NCBI RefSeq assembly: GCF_003664995.1
Contig: NZ_JFHL01000002.1
Span: 613,867-677,866 of the forward strand
DNA: 64,000 nt
Reading direction: 5' to 3'
DNA from: Mesotoga sp. BH458_6_3_2_1
GTDB lineage: Bacteria > Thermotogota > Thermotogae > Petrotogales > Kosmotogaceae
In this document: positions 8,732 through 18,493 of the stretch, piece by piece
How the letters are laid out: the number at the start of each line of letters is the position of its first letter
How positions within the stretch are numbered: position 1 is the first letter of the stretch
Notes under the pieces: model-generated
What the model saw: the letters and a program-made list of their open reading frames with translations, nothing else
Database searches by the model: none
What the model was told of the DNA's origin: nothing
Translations under genes and position numbers: made by a program

Positions 8732-9733
8732 ATGATTAATGACATACAAAACCATTTGAAAGAAGCTGCTTCTTCGGAGGGCTTCTACAGTTATTACGGA
8801 AAGAGAAAGGAAAGCCTTCGAAGGCTTTCCAGTGGTCTCCGAAAGAATCCCGTTAGCAGTGCGATAATCGAGAAGGTCACGAAGATGATCCCCGGCCTCA
8901 CAAGCCTATCCTATGAAGAAATCGAGTTTTCTATCGACATACTGAGAGAGCGAGACAGAGAACCGGAAGAGAGAGTGCAATACGTATCTTCGCTTTCCGC
9001 GGCATCGGTTGCCGATATTGCTCAATTGCTCTTCTTGATCGATCCGAGAAACAATCCGCCTGTTAATGGGAGGGTCAGAAAGAAGATCAAGTCTATAGAC
9101 GATTACAGAAAGTGGCTTTCAAATGCAAGATCGATTGGAAAGTACGGAATTCAGGACTATATAATGCTTGAAGCGGCACTCCTTTACGAAAAGCCGGAGG
9201 TTGCCGGGAGATCCGGTCTTGCCGACAGGATAAGTAGAGTGTTGCACACCAATATCTCGGAGCTTGAGACTCTGCGAAACGCAGTCACTTCTCTTTCAAA
9301 GTCGGCGAGAAGAGAACTTGGCAATCTGAAGTTCACACACCCTTACGTGAAGAGTGCGATTTTCTCGCGTCGTTCCAGAACCGTTGTTGTTGACGGCAGT
9401 AACATAGTTTTTTCTATGAGTGATCACGCAGATTTGAACAGAATAGACGATCTCTTTCTCAGGATGTCTTCGTGCAGGATTGCTTTGTTTCCTTACAGGA
9501 TAATCTTTGATGCAAATATCAGATTTACTCTGGGCGGTTTCCAGCAAGAGAATCTGAACAGGCTGCTTTCCTTGCCGCAAGTGGAGACTTACTCGCCAGC
9601 CGATGATAGAATTATCTTCCTGGCCAGAGAAAACAATTCTGCCGTGATAAGCTACGACAGATTTCTCGATCATGGGGTTTCCGACATAACGATAATAAGG
9701 CCGGAGGAAATAGATGAAAGTCTCAGAGTTTGA
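8732..9733 (+). CDS. Predicted NYN/PIN-like ribonuclease-domain protein
   Basis: A 333-residue protein. The N-terminal two thirds are helical and unfamiliar. The C-terminal 115 residues resemble the NYN/Zc3h12a-type PIN-like RNase fold: VVDGSNIV (about residue 220), a strand with RIIFDAN, then ADDRIIFLA and AVISYDRF. These place several acidic residues in the positions expected for a metal-dependent nuclease. ATG 8732 follows a GGGAG site at 7 bases; an in-frame GTG at 8699 has no site. The stop overlaps the queA start by 20 bases, so the two are co-transcribed. RNase activity is a prediction from motifs; the N-terminal domain is unassigned. Confidence 0.7.
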   Translation: MINDIQNHLKEAASSEGFYSYYGKRKESLRRLSSGLRKNPVSSAIIEKVTKMIPGLTSLSYEEIEFSIDILRERDREPEERVQYVSSLSAASVADIAQLLFLIDPRNNPPVNGRVRKKIKSIDDYRKWLSNARSIGKYGIQDYIMLEAALLYEKPEVAGRSGLADRISRVLHTNISELETLRNAVTSLSKSARRELGNLKFTHPYVKSAIFSRRSRTVVVDGSNIVFSMSDHADLNRIDDLFLRMSSCRIALFPYRIIFDANIRFTLGGFQQENLNRLLSLPQVETYSPADDRIIFLARENNSAVISYDRFLDHGVSDITIIRPEEIDESLRV

Positions 9734-10724
9734 TTACGATCTCCCAGAAGAACTGATCGCCCAGGAGCCCGCCGTTCCGAGAGACAGTTCTAAACTAATG
9801 GTTGTGGAAAGGAAGAGCGGTGTTCTGGAACACAGAGTGTTCGCCGAAATCGTCGAATTTCTCCGCCCCGGCGATGTCGTTGTGCTAAACAACAGCCGCG
9901 TTATTCCTGCAAGGCTGCTTGGGATGAAGGATACTGGAGCAAAAGTAGAGGCCGTGCTGATAGAAAGAGTTGGCCGGGGCCTCTGGAAAGCAATAGTTAG
10001 ACCCGGATCAAAGATTAAGCCTGGAAATGAGTTGCTGTTCAGTGGGATTTCATGCAGAGTTGTTGAACGCTGCGAAGATTCAGGCAGGATTCTCGATTTC
10101 CATGGGGCCAGCGATGAAGAGATCAAAGAATCTGGCTTGCTTGCGATTCCCCCGTATATTCAGACTTACCCGGAGAATCCAGAATCTTACCAGACGGTCT
10201 ACTCGCGGCCGGAAGGTTCAGTAGCGGCCCCTACCGCAGGTCTTCACTTCACTGAGAGCCTGCTTGAGACGCTCGCCGGCAAGGGGGTCGCGGTTGAGTT
10301 CATCACGCTTCATGTCGGTATCGGAACTTTCAGACCGGTGAAATCGGAGCTTATAGAAGAACACAAAATGCATGGAGAATACTACACGGTATCTCCTGAA
10401 GCCGCAGCGACGATCAACGAGGCCAAGGCCGATAAGAGAAGAATTATTGCCGTCGGTACTACGACCGTAAGGACTCTGGAAAGCATATTCGCTCGCCACG
10501 GCTCAGTAGTGAGTGATAGCGGCCAGACAAATATATTTATCTATCCCCCTTATGATTTCAAGATTATCGATTCTCTTGTCACAAACTTTCACCTTCCGAA
10601 ATCGACTCTACTGATGTTGGTTTCGGCATTTGCCGGAAGAGAGTTGATTCTCTCGGCATATAGAGAAGCCATTTCAAGGAGATACAGATTCTTCTCCTTC
10701 GGCGATGCCTGTCTCCTATTGTAG
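9714..10724 (+). CDS. queA: S-adenosylmethionine:tRNA ribosyltransferase-isomerase QueA
   Basis: A 336-residue QueA, which transfers and isomerises the ribosyl group of SAM onto 7-aminomethyl-7-deazaguanine in tRNA to form epoxyqueuosine. Landmarks: the N-terminal [33 protein letters not shown] and the VGIGTFRPV box. It starts at ATG 9714 after GGAGG, inside the upstream gene's 3' end. Length is normal. No other queuosine gene is in the window. Confidence 0.96.
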   Translation: MKVSEFDYDLPEELIAQEPAVPRDSSKLMVVERKSGVLEHRVFAEIVEFLRPGDVVVLNNSRVIPARLLGMKDTGAKVEAVLIERVGRGLWKAIVRPGSKIKPGNELLFSGISCRVVERCEDSGRILDFHGASDEEIKESGLLAIPPYIQTYPENPESYQTVYSRPEGSVAAPTAGLHFTESLLETLAGKGVAVEFITLHVGIGTFRPVKSELIEEHKMHGEYYTVSPEAAATINEAKADKRRIIAVGTTTVRTLESIFARHGSVVSDSGQTNIFIYPPYDFKIIDSLVTNFHLPKSTLLMLVSAFAGRELILSAYREAISRRYRFFSFGDACLLL

Positions 10725-10799
10725 GTGACTCTTTGAAATGAGGGGCCTTTTCAACAAATCGTCGGCACGGAATATCGCTTTACCCGGAAACCCGCTGAA

Positions 10800-12236
10800 T
10801 CAATCTTCTTCTTCAAGCATCGGTGAGAAAAAGTGGATCCACATCATTTTCAGGATTATTGCAAACGGTACGGCCACAATCGCTCCAAAAAGTCCCAGCA
10901 GCTGTCCTGCCACAACGATCATCAAGATGATTATTACCGGGTTGATTCTATTGTAGCCTTTCATGAATACAAGGAAAAGGATGAAGGCCGCCGCGTGAAC
11001 AATCACCAGGATTATCAGAAGCACGAGAACGAGAACGAGATTCTGAGTGGAAACGGCCAACAGGAAGAGTGGAATGAATTCAAGCGGGACTCCCACGATG
11101 GGTATAAGATTGGTAAAGGCGGCCCACAGGCCCATCAAGAGACTGTACTTCAGACCCATTGACCGGACCACTATGCCGACCACCACGCCGACAATCAGGG
11201 CAATCACGACTACCGAAATCACATACCTTTCGAGATTCTTGTAAGTATCGGACAGGAAACTCAATGCGGTGCCGCGTACTCTTTTCGGGTAGAACTTCGG
11301 CGTGAACTCCTTGACCGAGAGGAAGTAGTAGCTTAGATAGATTGCACCCACTATTGTGAAGAATAATACCAGCCCCGTACTCGTTACGAAACTGGGCACC
11401 TTTTCCAGTATCCCCGGAAGGAATTTCATAAGGCTGTTCTGCACCTGAATGAGGAAATTTCTTACGCTTTCGTAAGTTGCCCTCCTCCTTGCCGGATCGA
11501 TGTTCTTCGGCATGAAGTATTCAACTACATCCTTCCACAGTTCTTGCGACTGAACCAGCATTGCATTGTCCATGACGTTAGTTGAAAGCGATTCCGTCGC
11601 TTCGGGATTCAGATATTTCGATACAATCCCGACTATCTCATCGAAAAGGGGCTGTCTTCGATTACTGCTGCTTATAATCACAAGATAGTCGCTTCTCTCC
11701 TTCAGGCTTTCCTCAAGCAAGGAGAGATCCTTTTCCAGGTTTCCCGCATTGGACGGCAGCGGTTTCAACAGATCCGAGTAGTAGTCTTTCAAATCTTTAG
11801 AGACCAGATCAAGAGATTCGATCTCTTCGGCGGAAAGCTTTTCCAGCAGATCTTCATCGGAAAGAAACCTGTCGATGTTCGCATTCACTTCGAAAGAGGT
11901 AATTTCAGCCTCCTGAACGGAAGGGAAGAAATCTCTTACAATATTGTAGAATTTGGATGCTTCTTTTGCCACAGGAGTCGTAAGAAAGACGATAAGCAGT
12001 ACTAAACCTGCAAAAATTACCGTTAATCCTATGCCAAGCGAGATCGAACGCTTGATTTTCAAATATCGCTGCGCAAATCTAGCCCACGGCTCAAGTACCA
12101 TAACCACGGTGAACGTCGCAAAGAGAATCACGGCAGTCCTCAGTGAAACGGAGAACACAGCGAAACAGATAGCCAGGTAGAACAGCGTGAACAGCGCAGC
12201 TTGAAAACGAGGTTTCTTTAAAATCTCTCGACTCAC
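10800..12236 (-). CDS. AI-2E/PerM-family membrane protein with enlarged loop
   Basis: A 478-residue polytopic protein of the AI-2E transporter/UPF0118 family. Two hydrophobic segments lie near residues 12-70. A soluble insertion follows at about 75-265. A C-terminal block of at least five membrane segments contains a GLWAAFTNLIPIVG box, the family hallmark. Typical members are about 340-380 residues, so the extramembrane part is unusually long. The start is GTG (12234-12236), which begins one base past the asparaginase stop and has a GAAGGGGG site. It ends the radical SAM-asparaginase operon. The substrate is unknown; some relatives are reported Na+/H+ antiporters or exporters. Confidence 0.85.
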   Translation of the reverse strand: MSREILKKPRFQAALFTLFYLAICFAVFSVSLRTAVILFATFTVVMVLEPWARFAQRYLKIKRSISLGIGLTVIFAGLVLLIVFLTTPVAKEASKFYNIVRDFFPSVQEAEITSFEVNANIDRFLSDEDLLEKLSAEEIESLDLVSKDLKDYYSDLLKPLPSNAGNLEKDLSLLEESLKERSDYLVIISSSNRRQPLFDEIVGIVSKYLNPEATESLSTNVMDNAMLVQSQELWKDVVEYFMPKNIDPARRRATYESVRNFLIQVQNSLMKFLPGILEKVPSFVTSTGLVLFFTIVGAIYLSYYFLSVKEFTPKFYPKRVRGTALSFLSDTYKNLERYVISVVVIALIVGVVVGIVVRSMGLKYSLLMGLWAAFTNLIPIVGVPLEFIPLFLLAVSTQNLVLVLVLLIILVIVHAAAFILFLVFMKGYNRINPVIIILMIVVAGQLLGLFGAIVAVPFAIILKMMWIHFFSPMLEEED

Positions 12237-12237
12237 A

Positions 12238-13239
12238 TTATGCCCCCTTCAAAGGGAGTTTGAAGAGCCTCTCAATCTCCGCCATATCATTTGTGATTCC
12301 CATTATGACCATCAACTTGATTCTAGCTTTGATCGGGGACAACTCCTGTGCGAAAATTGCACCTAAGTCGGCCAGACTCTTTCCTCCTCCAACATATCCA
12401 TAAACTCCAAGGACACGGCCTTTAAAGCACCTTGAAGTAATAATTACAGGAACGCTTTTCTCTTCTATTAGGTATTTTACTACGTGATACACTTCTACCG
12501 GCACATTACCCCTTCCGAAAGTCTCAAGAACTACCCCTTTGAAGCCCAGCTCGGGCAGGCTTCTAAGGATTGAACCGTCATCGCCGGTGAAGGTCTTGAC
12601 AAGGGCTACTTTCGATTCGATGTTGTCGACGTTGAACACTGCTCTGAGCAATGGTTTTCTGAAGAAAATCACTGAGTCTTCATCGACAATTCCCAGGGGT
12701 CCATGGCCAGGGGAGTCAAAAGTGGCAACGTTGCTTGTGTAGGTCTTGGTGACCTCTCTGGCGGCATGAATCTCGTCGTTCAAACAGACCATAGTTCCCA
12801 TTCCGACTGCAAGAGGGTTGACGGCAACTCTTACTGAAGAGAGAACATTTCTGGGGCCGTCGGTTCCCATCTCATCGATATTTCTCATTGCAGCGGTGCA
12901 GATTATCGGCTTCTCGCTTCTGACAGTAAGGTCAAGAAAATAGGCCGTTTCTTCAAGCGTGTCCGTCCCGTGTGTAATTACGGCGCCACACACCTCTTCT
13001 CTATCTAGAAGCCTCTGTACCGTTTTCGAGAGTCTCCACATCGTCTCGGGGTTGATGTATGGACTGGGGATGTTCGAGAACTCGTGGTGCTCGGCGCAGG
13101 CGACCTCTTCCAGTCCGTCAACGTCAGCCACATGTTTGCTCATACCCTGAGCTGGAACTGAAGCTCCTGTAACGGGATCGGTTACCATGGCAATTGTGCC
13201 TCCCGTTGTAACTATAACGACTCTCTGTTTCACAGCCAT
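12238..13239 (-). CDS. L-asparaginase
   Basis: A 333-residue asparaginase/glutaminase-family amidohydrolase converting L-asparagine to aspartate and ammonia. The first active-site signature TTGGTIA puts the likely nucleophile at Thr15; the second, HGTDTLEETA (about residues 90-99), supplies the Thr-Asp pair. There is no signal peptide, so it is cytosolic. ATG 13239 follows AGGAGG and overlaps the radical SAM gene by 10 bases. Which of asparagine or glutamine is preferred cannot be read from the sequence. Confidence 0.92.
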   Translation of the reverse strand: MAVKQRVVIVTTGGTIAMVTDPVTGASVPAQGMSKHVADVDGLEEVACAEHHEFSNIPSPYINPETMWRLSKTVQRLLDREEVCGAVITHGTDTLEETAYFLDLTVRSEKPIICTAAMRNIDEMGTDGPRNVLSSVRVAVNPLAVGMGTMVCLNDEIHAAREVTKTYTSNVATFDSPGHGPLGIVDEDSVIFFRKPLLRAVFNVDNIESKVALVKTFTGDDGSILRSLPELGFKGVVLETFGRGNVPVEVYHVVKYLIEEKSVPVIITSRCFKGRVLGVYGYVGGGKSLADLGAIFAQELSPIKARIKLMVIMGITNDMAEIERLFKLPLKGA

Positions 13240-14870
13240 TTTCCTCCTAGTTTTGTCTTGATCAAAGATAACGTCTTTAATACCTCTGGGCCGACAATCG
13301 GCAAAAGCTCTCCCACCGCCTTCGGTCTCTTGATGACTAGAGTTCTCGCCCTGTCTCTTCCGATTCCGGGGAGGAATTTCAGCTCTCTCTCCCCCAGATC
13401 ATTGAGCTCTGTTCCAACCGGTATACCCGTTATCGATCTCATACCGTGATCAATAACTGCAAAATCAGTCTTACTTTCAAAGGCGACCGGTGTACCGAGG
13501 AGAATCGGATATGTTCCTAGCGGTCTGCCGAAGTGAATCAGACCTTCGCTGAATTCAGGAATTACTCCCCGGACAACCGCTCCTACCGGAAAGACTTTCT
13601 TTAGCATTTCGGCATCAATTTCCCTTCTTATTCGCCGCTTGTGTTTTTCGAACAACCTGTGATCTACTTTCGGCCTTGCCATTCTCGATATTCTTGCGTT
13701 GGGAAAGACCATGACCTGTCTTATGTTGATTCTTCTCAGAAGAAGATCCTTCCGCTGAATGCTTGCAAGATGTTCATAATCCGTCTGGAAGCTGTTGCGG
13801 TTCTGTCCGGGAAGACCATAAAGCAGGTTTATTCCCGGTAGTAGCTTGGGTATCCCATCAACTCTTTTCTTCCCGATTTCATTTACCAGCTCTATCGAGA
13901 ATATTATATCTTCGACACTGCCACCAAGGTTGTTTCTTTTTCGGGTTTCTTTGTCGAAGCTCTCCACACCGAAGGAAATTGTATCGCCTGCGGTGTCGTA
14001 TTTCACAATCGATTCGATGACTGCTCTCGATTCGCGGGGGTGAGCGGCAATGAAAATCGGATTCCCGTTGTCTACGTGAAGCACCTCAGGCTCAAGTATC
14101 GTTCTGGCTGACTTGAACAGCTCTTCGGGGAGCGCAGGATCAAGTCTGCCTCTGCTCCTGTCATATCCATAAGCAACTACGTTTGAGCTTCTTCCGAATC
14201 TAATAGCCTTTACGCCTATGCTTCTGAGCTTCTCGAACTCCTGGACTATTCCTTCGATGCTTCTCCATTCGAAAGAGCCGTAGAGAAGGGATTCAGTACA
14301 GAACGAGCAATAGCCGTCGCTTCTCTCACAACCTGAGGATATGTCGATTTCGATTACCACTTCCGGGTAGGAGGGATGCAAAGCGATAATTTCGGCTCCT
14401 TCCACATATAGTCTGTTCAGAAGAGAATATCTCGACTCGTTCGATGTGATCCCAAGAAAAGCTGCGACTTCGAACTCATCTCTCAGAAGATGATCGGCTC
14501 CTCGAAAGTCGGGAGTGAAGGCTGTTGTTCCTCCTCTAAGAGTGTAGCCTACCGATACTACGGGACCGCTAACTATCCTTAAGGTATCGGAATTGGATTG
14601 TAGAAGCTTCGAGATCTCCGAGCTGGCAATAGGCGTTCCGCCTATGTATCTTCCTGAAGTAGTGACTCCTCCGTAGATTATCAGGTAGTCATAGTCGTTT
14701 CCTTTTTGCCAAAGGTCATTTCTCCTGACTGTGTCAATAGTAAGGTAGTCGATTTCGCAGCCTTTAAGCAGAAAGGCACCGGCAATTGCACGTATTCTAG
14801 GCGAGATGTACGGTGGTACTCCGAAGGCCGCCGGCTCATCGGTGTATCCGTCTATAATAAGAGCATTCAT
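13230..14870 (-). CDS. Radical SAM enzyme with C-terminal helix-hairpin-helix (COG1031-like)
   Basis: A 546-residue radical SAM protein. The 4Fe-4S cluster motif, near residue 180, reads C-x6-C-x2-C (SGCERSDGYCSFC), not the usual C-x3-C-x2-C. About 170 residues precede it, possibly a cobalamin-like or Rossmann domain. The C terminus holds a helix-hairpin-helix (LPGIGRDRARTL). This domain order matches COG1031, a group of unknown reaction known mainly from archaea and some bacteria. ATG 14870 follows GGAGG. It leads a three-gene operon with asparaginase and the AI-2E-type protein. HhH motifs usually bind DNA or RNA, which suggests a nucleic-acid substrate (inference). Confidence 0.85.
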   Translation of the reverse strand: MNALIIDGYTDEPAAFGVPPYISPRIRAIAGAFLLKGCEIDYLTIDTVRRNDLWQKGNDYDYLIIYGGVTTSGRYIGGTPIASSEISKLLQSNSDTLRIVSGPVVSVGYTLRGGTTAFTPDFRGADHLLRDEFEVAAFLGITSNESRYSLLNRLYVEGAEIIALHPSYPEVVIEIDISSGCERSDGYCSFCTESLLYGSFEWRSIEGIVQEFEKLRSIGVKAIRFGRSSNVVAYGYDRSRGRLDPALPEELFKSARTILEPEVLHVDNGNPIFIAAHPRESRAVIESIVKYDTAGDTISFGVESFDKETRKRNNLGGSVEDIIFSIELVNEIGKKRVDGIPKLLPGINLLYGLPGQNRNSFQTDYEHLASIQRKDLLLRRINIRQVMVFPNARISRMARPKVDHRLFEKHKRRIRREIDAEMLKKVFPVGAVVRGVIPEFSEGLIHFGRPLGTYPILLGTPVAFESKTDFAVIDHGMRSITGIPVGTELNDLGERELKFLPGIGRDRARTLVIKRPKAVGELLPIVGPEVLKTLSLIKTKLGGKWL

Positions 14871-14906
14871 CCATTACCTCCGCGTGCGAGCTATCTTATT
14901 CCAGTG

Positions 14907-14912
14907 TATAAT
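14907..14912 (+). promoter_or_regulatory. Candidate -10 box for clpX-tsaD
   Basis: A perfect TATAAT preceded by TG lies 30 bases upstream of the chosen clpX start, in the 71-base divergent gap. No convincing -35 hexamer is present at 17 bases. Confidence 0.45.
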
Positions 14913-14941
14913 AAAAACAGCAATTAATGGGAGGGAAAGTT

Positions 14942-16153
14942 TTGCCTTTTGAAAGACACTGTTCGTTTTGCGGAAGACCAGCCGCTCAGGTTAAAAAGCT
15001 AATATCTGGAACTGAAGGATACATTTGCAATGAATGTGTAGACCTTTTTTACGACATTATTCAGCAGGATCAGAAAGCAAGGAAAGAGCCAGGAAAGAAG
15101 CTTCCGACTCCTGCCGATATCAAGAAGGAGCTTGACCGGTACGTAATCGGTCAGGAAAACGCGAAAAAGACTATCTCTGTCTCAGTCTATAACCATTACA
15201 AGAGGGTCTTCAACGATGTGGACGACGTTGAGATTGAGAAATCAAATATTATGCTGGTTGGACCTACCGGTTCAGGAAAGACGCTTATCGCCAGAATCCT
15301 TGCTCGCATTCTCGATGTTCCGTTCGCTATTGCAGATGCAACACCGCTTACAGAAGCGGGGTACGTTGGTGAGGACGTCGAGAATATCGTTCTAAGGCTT
15401 CTTCAGTCTTCAAACTACGATGTCGAAAAGGCCCAGCTAGGGATAATTTACATCGATGAGATCGATAAGATAGCAAGAAAATCGCCCAATCCCTCCATTA
15501 CGAGAGACGTATCTGGAGAGGGAGTGCAGCAAGCGCTGTTGAAGATTGTAGAGGGTACCGTCGCGAATGTTCCTCCTCAAGGCGGAAGGAAGCATCCTTA
15601 TCAGGAGTTCATCAAAGTGGACACCAGCAACATTCTGTTCATTGTTGGTGGAGCTTTTGGCGGACTGGACAGCATTATAAAGCAGAGAGTTCTTGATTCT
15701 TCCATGGGATTTGGCGCGAAGGTCAAAGGAAAGAACCAGCTAAGACTTGGTGAGGTTCTTCAGCAGGTAGTACCCGATGACCTCATTCAGTACGGACTGA
15801 TTCCAGAATTCGTGGGTAGATTTCCAGTACTGGCTGCTCTGAACGATCTCGACGTAGAGGATCTGAAGCGAATAATGAGCGAGCCGAGAAACGCCATTCT
15901 GAAGCAGTACGAGAAGTTGCTCGGACTCGATGGCGTCGAGCTCGAATTCTCCGAAGAGGCATTGACTGCGATCGCCGAAAGAGCTATGAAGAGAGGAACT
16001 GGAGCCAGGGCTCTGAAGAGCGTGATGGAGCAGGTGATGCTTGATATAATGTATGACATTCCTACTATGAACAATGTGGAGAAGGTCGTTATCAACGAAG
16101 ACGTCATAGTCCATAACTCTTCTCCGGAGATAATCTCGAGAGAATCTGCCTGA
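14942..16153 (+). CDS. clpX: ATP-dependent protease ATP-binding subunit ClpX
   Basis: A 403-residue AAA+ unfoldase that feeds substrates to ClpP. The N-terminal zinc-binding domain has Cys7, Cys10, Cys29 and Cys32. Walker A GPTGSGKT is near residue 106, Walker B is IIYIDEIDK, and the pore and sensor regions follow. I chose TTG 14942: GGAGG at 14930-14934 is 7 bases upstream, and the resulting N terminus [11 protein letters not shown] is normal. The ATG at 14927 forms part of the ribosome-binding site. No clpP is adjacent; tsaD follows with a one-base stop/start overlap. Confidence 0.96.
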   Translation: MPFERHCSFCGRPAAQVKKLISGTEGYICNECVDLFYDIIQQDQKARKEPGKKLPTPADIKKELDRYVIGQENAKKTISVSVYNHYKRVFNDVDDVEIEKSNIMLVGPTGSGKTLIARILARILDVPFAIADATPLTEAGYVGEDVENIVLRLLQSSNYDVEKAQLGIIYIDEIDKIARKSPNPSITRDVSGEGVQQALLKIVEGTVANVPPQGGRKHPYQEFIKVDTSNILFIVGGAFGGLDSIIKQRVLDSSMGFGAKVKGKNQLRLGEVLQQVVPDDLIQYGLIPEFVGRFPVLAALNDLDVEDLKRIMSEPRNAILKQYEKLLGLDGVELEFSEEALTAIAERAMKRGTGARALKSVMEQVMLDIMYDIPTMNNVEKVVINEDVIVHNSSPEIISRESA

Positions 16154-17145
16154 TGAAAGTTCTGGCTCTCGAGAGTTCGTGCGATGAAACAGCGGTGGCC
16201 ATCATTGATGATGGCCACCTTCTCTCTTCTGTAGTCTCCTCTCAAATAGATATCCACAGCAGATTTGGAGGAGTAGTGCCGGAAATCGCGGCGAGAAATC
16301 ATCTCGAGATCATCGACAAAATCGTTGGAAGTTCTCTTGAAGAAGCCCATCTGACACTAGATGACATCGATGTCTTCGCTTCCACAATGGGCCCCGGACT
16401 TGTCGGGTCGTTGCTTGTAGGTCTTTCCTTCGCTAAGGCGCTGGCTCTCTCGACGAACAGACCCTTCATCGGGATAAACCATCTCTATGGACATGTGTAC
16501 GCGAACTTCCTGAAGTATCCCTTTCTCAGGCCTCCTTTCATGGTGCTTCTGGTATCGGGCGGGCATACTGAGATCCTTGTCTTGAGGGACTGGGACAGAA
16601 TCGAGTTGATAGGCAAGACCAGAGATGACGCGGCCGGCGAAGCATTTGACAAGATTGCAAGGTTGCTTGAACTGGGTTATCCAGGAGGTCCGGCGATACA
16701 GGAGGCCGCAAAGAAGGGAAAGGTGTTATATCACTTTCCCAGGCCACTTCAAGAAAAGGGTAATTTCGACTTCTCATTCAGCGGTCTCAAGACTTCCGTT
16801 CTCTATTTCTTGAGGAAGAATCCCTCTGCATCTGTCTACGATGTCGCAGCATCGGCTCAGGAAGCGATAGTCGATTCACTTGTTACGAAGGCCTTTGATG
16901 CTGCTGGCGACTCAGGTCTTAAAGAGATTGCCTTTGCAGGTGGAGTCGCATCTAACTCTCTCTTGCGAGATAGAGCAGAGAAGCTGTCTGAAGAGACGGG
17001 AATATGGGCCTACTTTCCTCCTGTCGATCTTTGCACGGACAACGCTGCCATGATTGCCATGGTTGCTTACGAAAAAGCAAAGAGGGGGCTGTTTTCCCCT
17101 CTCTCAACAAACGCAGTTCCTTACCTTGGCTTAGATGTCTTTTAA
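16153..17145 (+). CDS. tsaD: tRNA N6-adenosine threonylcarbamoyltransferase TsaD
   Basis: A 330-residue TsaD (Kae1/YgjD) that transfers threonylcarbamoyl to A37 of ANN-decoding tRNAs, with TsaB and TsaE. The N-terminal ALESSCDETAVAI motif and the metal-binding NHLYGHVYA motif (His110, His114) are present, followed by SGGHTE and GDAAGEAFDK-like boxes. TGATG couples it to clpX. Length is standard. Partner genes are not in the window. Confidence 0.96.
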   Translation: MKVLALESSCDETAVAIIDDGHLLSSVVSSQIDIHSRFGGVVPEIAARNHLEIIDKIVGSSLEEAHLTLDDIDVFASTMGPGLVGSLLVGLSFAKALALSTNRPFIGINHLYGHVYANFLKYPFLRPPFMVLLVSGGHTEILVLRDWDRIELIGKTRDDAAGEAFDKIARLLELGYPGGPAIQEAAKKGKVLYHFPRPLQEKGNFDFSFSGLKTSVLYFLRKNPSASVYDVAASAQEAIVDSLVTKAFDAAGDSGLKEIAFAGGVASNSLLRDRAEKLSEETGIWAYFPPVDLCTDNAAMIAMVAYEKAKRGLFSPLSTNAVPYLGLDVF

Positions 17146-17379
17146 TTATTCTGATTTGCTATTAGAAGTTGAAGGCTTCTTGCTGCTATCAGCTGTCGAA
17201 GATTTTTTTGAATCTGTGCTGTAGTAGCCCCCACCCTTAAAAACAACTCCCACGCTGTTCAGCAGTTTCTTCAGATGGCCACCGCAGGCTGGGCAAACCG
17301 TTAGGGGTTCATCGGACATTTTCTGGAAGGCTTCGGTTTCTTCTCCACAGTCTTCACACTTATATCTGTAAAACGGCAT
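17146..17379 (-). CDS. FmdB-like zinc-ribbon protein
   Basis: A 77-residue protein with two CxxC pairs (Cys8/Cys11 and Cys29/Cys32) making a zinc ribbon, MPFYRYKCEDCG at the N terminus and a Ser/Lys-rich low-complexity tail. This is the FmdB/CxxC_CxxC_SSSS putative regulatory family; the actual role is unknown. Its stop abuts the tsaD stop, with no visible terminator between the convergent genes. It is probably the last gene of the rpmH cluster, 47 bases behind the cupin gene. Confidence 0.85.
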   Translation of the reverse strand: MPFYRYKCEDCGEETEAFQKMSDEPLTVCPACGGHLKKLLNSVGVVFKGGGYYSTDSKKSSTADSSKKPSTSNSKSE

Positions 17380-17426
17380 GTCGGTTCCTCCTTCGCATCA
17401 AATTCTATTTATCAACTGTATCTATT

Positions 17427-17795
17427 CTATTCCTCATCTGCCGAAGATGGAATCACACAGATAAATTCGAGGTTCCCCTTTCCCCTGTTCTTGAACTGAT
17501 GCTTCACTCCAGAGGGAACGAAAACGTAACTCCCAGCCGGAGCTTCTACCTCGCCCTGGTCAGTTACGACTCCTGCTTCACCGGCTAGAATGAATACCTC
17601 GTGTTCCCATGGATGGCTGTGGTGAGGGCTGTATCCGCCCTCTCCGACTGTAAACAACCTCATCACGAAATTAGAGGCACCTTGTGCCTTTCCTATCAAT
17701 ACGCGCTTGGCAACGCTCTTCACCTTTTCATTGTCGAAGAGCTGTGGTTCGACTTCAAGCGCTTTGCCTATCAGAATTTTGTCTGACATTGTCAT
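17427..17795 (-). CDS. Small cupin-domain protein
   Basis: A 122-residue single-domain cupin. Motif 1 is G-x5-HxH-x3-4-E (YSPHHSHPWEHEVFILAGEAGVV region) and motif 2 is the PAGSYVFVPSGVKHQF region, giving three His and one Glu for a metal site. ATG 17795 follows GAGGAGG. The start lies 41 bases inside the jag 3' end, so it is coupled to the rpmH-rnpA-yidD-yidC-jag operon. Enzymatic role or ligand cannot be told from the sequence. Confidence 0.85.
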   Translation of the reverse strand: MTMSDKILIGKALEVEPQLFDNEKVKSVAKRVLIGKAQGASNFVMRLFTVGEGGYSPHHSHPWEHEVFILAGEAGVVTDQGEVEAPAGSYVFVPSGVKHQFKNRGKGNLEFICVIPSSADEE

Positions 17796-18462
17796 AGCGC
17801 CTCCTCTTTGAATCTGATCTTCTGTCGTAAGAGAACTTTCTCTCGCTATATTCGACCACGACCTTTCTGTAAGGCTCAAAACCAACGGAATAGCTCTTCA
17901 AATCCTCGTACTGAGAGACTACCTCGTGAACCAGCCGGCGCTCGAAGGCAAACATGGGTTCCATAACTATCTTGATCTTCTTAGTTAGAGCGGACTTCGC
18001 CGTTCTGTGGGCTATCTCTTCAACCAGCCTCTTTCTTTCAAGTCTGTAATCGCCTATGTCCACGGTGACATTGACTTTTGTCGGAGCCATTCTGTTTGCA
18101 TAGATGTTCAGTATATGCTGCAGCGCGGCAACTGTTTTTCCATGTTTCCCTATGAGTCTTGCGACTTCCTCGCCTTCGATTTTCACTCTGTAAGTTCTTC
18201 CGACAAGCTTGACTTCGGAGAAAGTCTCTTCGTCGAAGCTTTTCAGGATTCCCTTCAGGAAATCGTGAAGTTTTCTCTCCCAGTGTTTATCAAGCAAGGT
18301 TACTTCAATAACCGATTCTTTCGATCCAAAGATACCGAGAAAGCCTTTAGAGCCTTTCTCTTTGACCGAAACTTCAATTTCATCATCATAAGCGCCGAGA
18401 TCTGCCTGAGCTGATCTGATTGCTTCCTCGACTGTCTCGGCCCTGTATTCAACTGGCTTCAT
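17755..18462 (-). CDS. jag: Jag/KhpB RNA-binding protein
   Basis: A 235-residue protein with an N-terminal Jag domain (residues 1-55, with KGFLGIFGSK), a KH domain containing the GKHGKT loop (about residues 110-120), and an R3H domain near residues 165-200. A basic disordered tail ends the protein. Jag/KhpB binds RNA and affects cell elongation and division. ATG 18462 gives the normal N terminus; an in-frame GTG at 18474 overlaps the GGAGG site. It follows yidC, the conserved arrangement. Confidence 0.93.
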   Translation of the reverse strand: MKPVEYRAETVEEAIRSAQADLGAYDDEIEVSVKEKGSKGFLGIFGSKESVIEVTLLDKHWERKLHDFLKGILKSFDEETFSEVKLVGRTYRVKIEGEEVARLIGKHGKTVAALQHILNIYANRMAPTKVNVTVDIGDYRLERKRLVEEIAHRTAKSALTKKIKIVMEPMFAFERRLVHEVVSQYEDLKSYSVGFEPYRKVVVEYSERKFSYDRRSDSKRRRYDNVRQNSDRQSA

Positions 18463-18493
18463 TTCGACTAACACCTCCTGAGCGTATCTCCAT

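Noticed and set aside
10725..10799. A gene or terminator between queA and the AI-2E-type gene
   Set aside because: No hairpin with T-run and no frame with a ribosome-binding site was found in these 75 bases.
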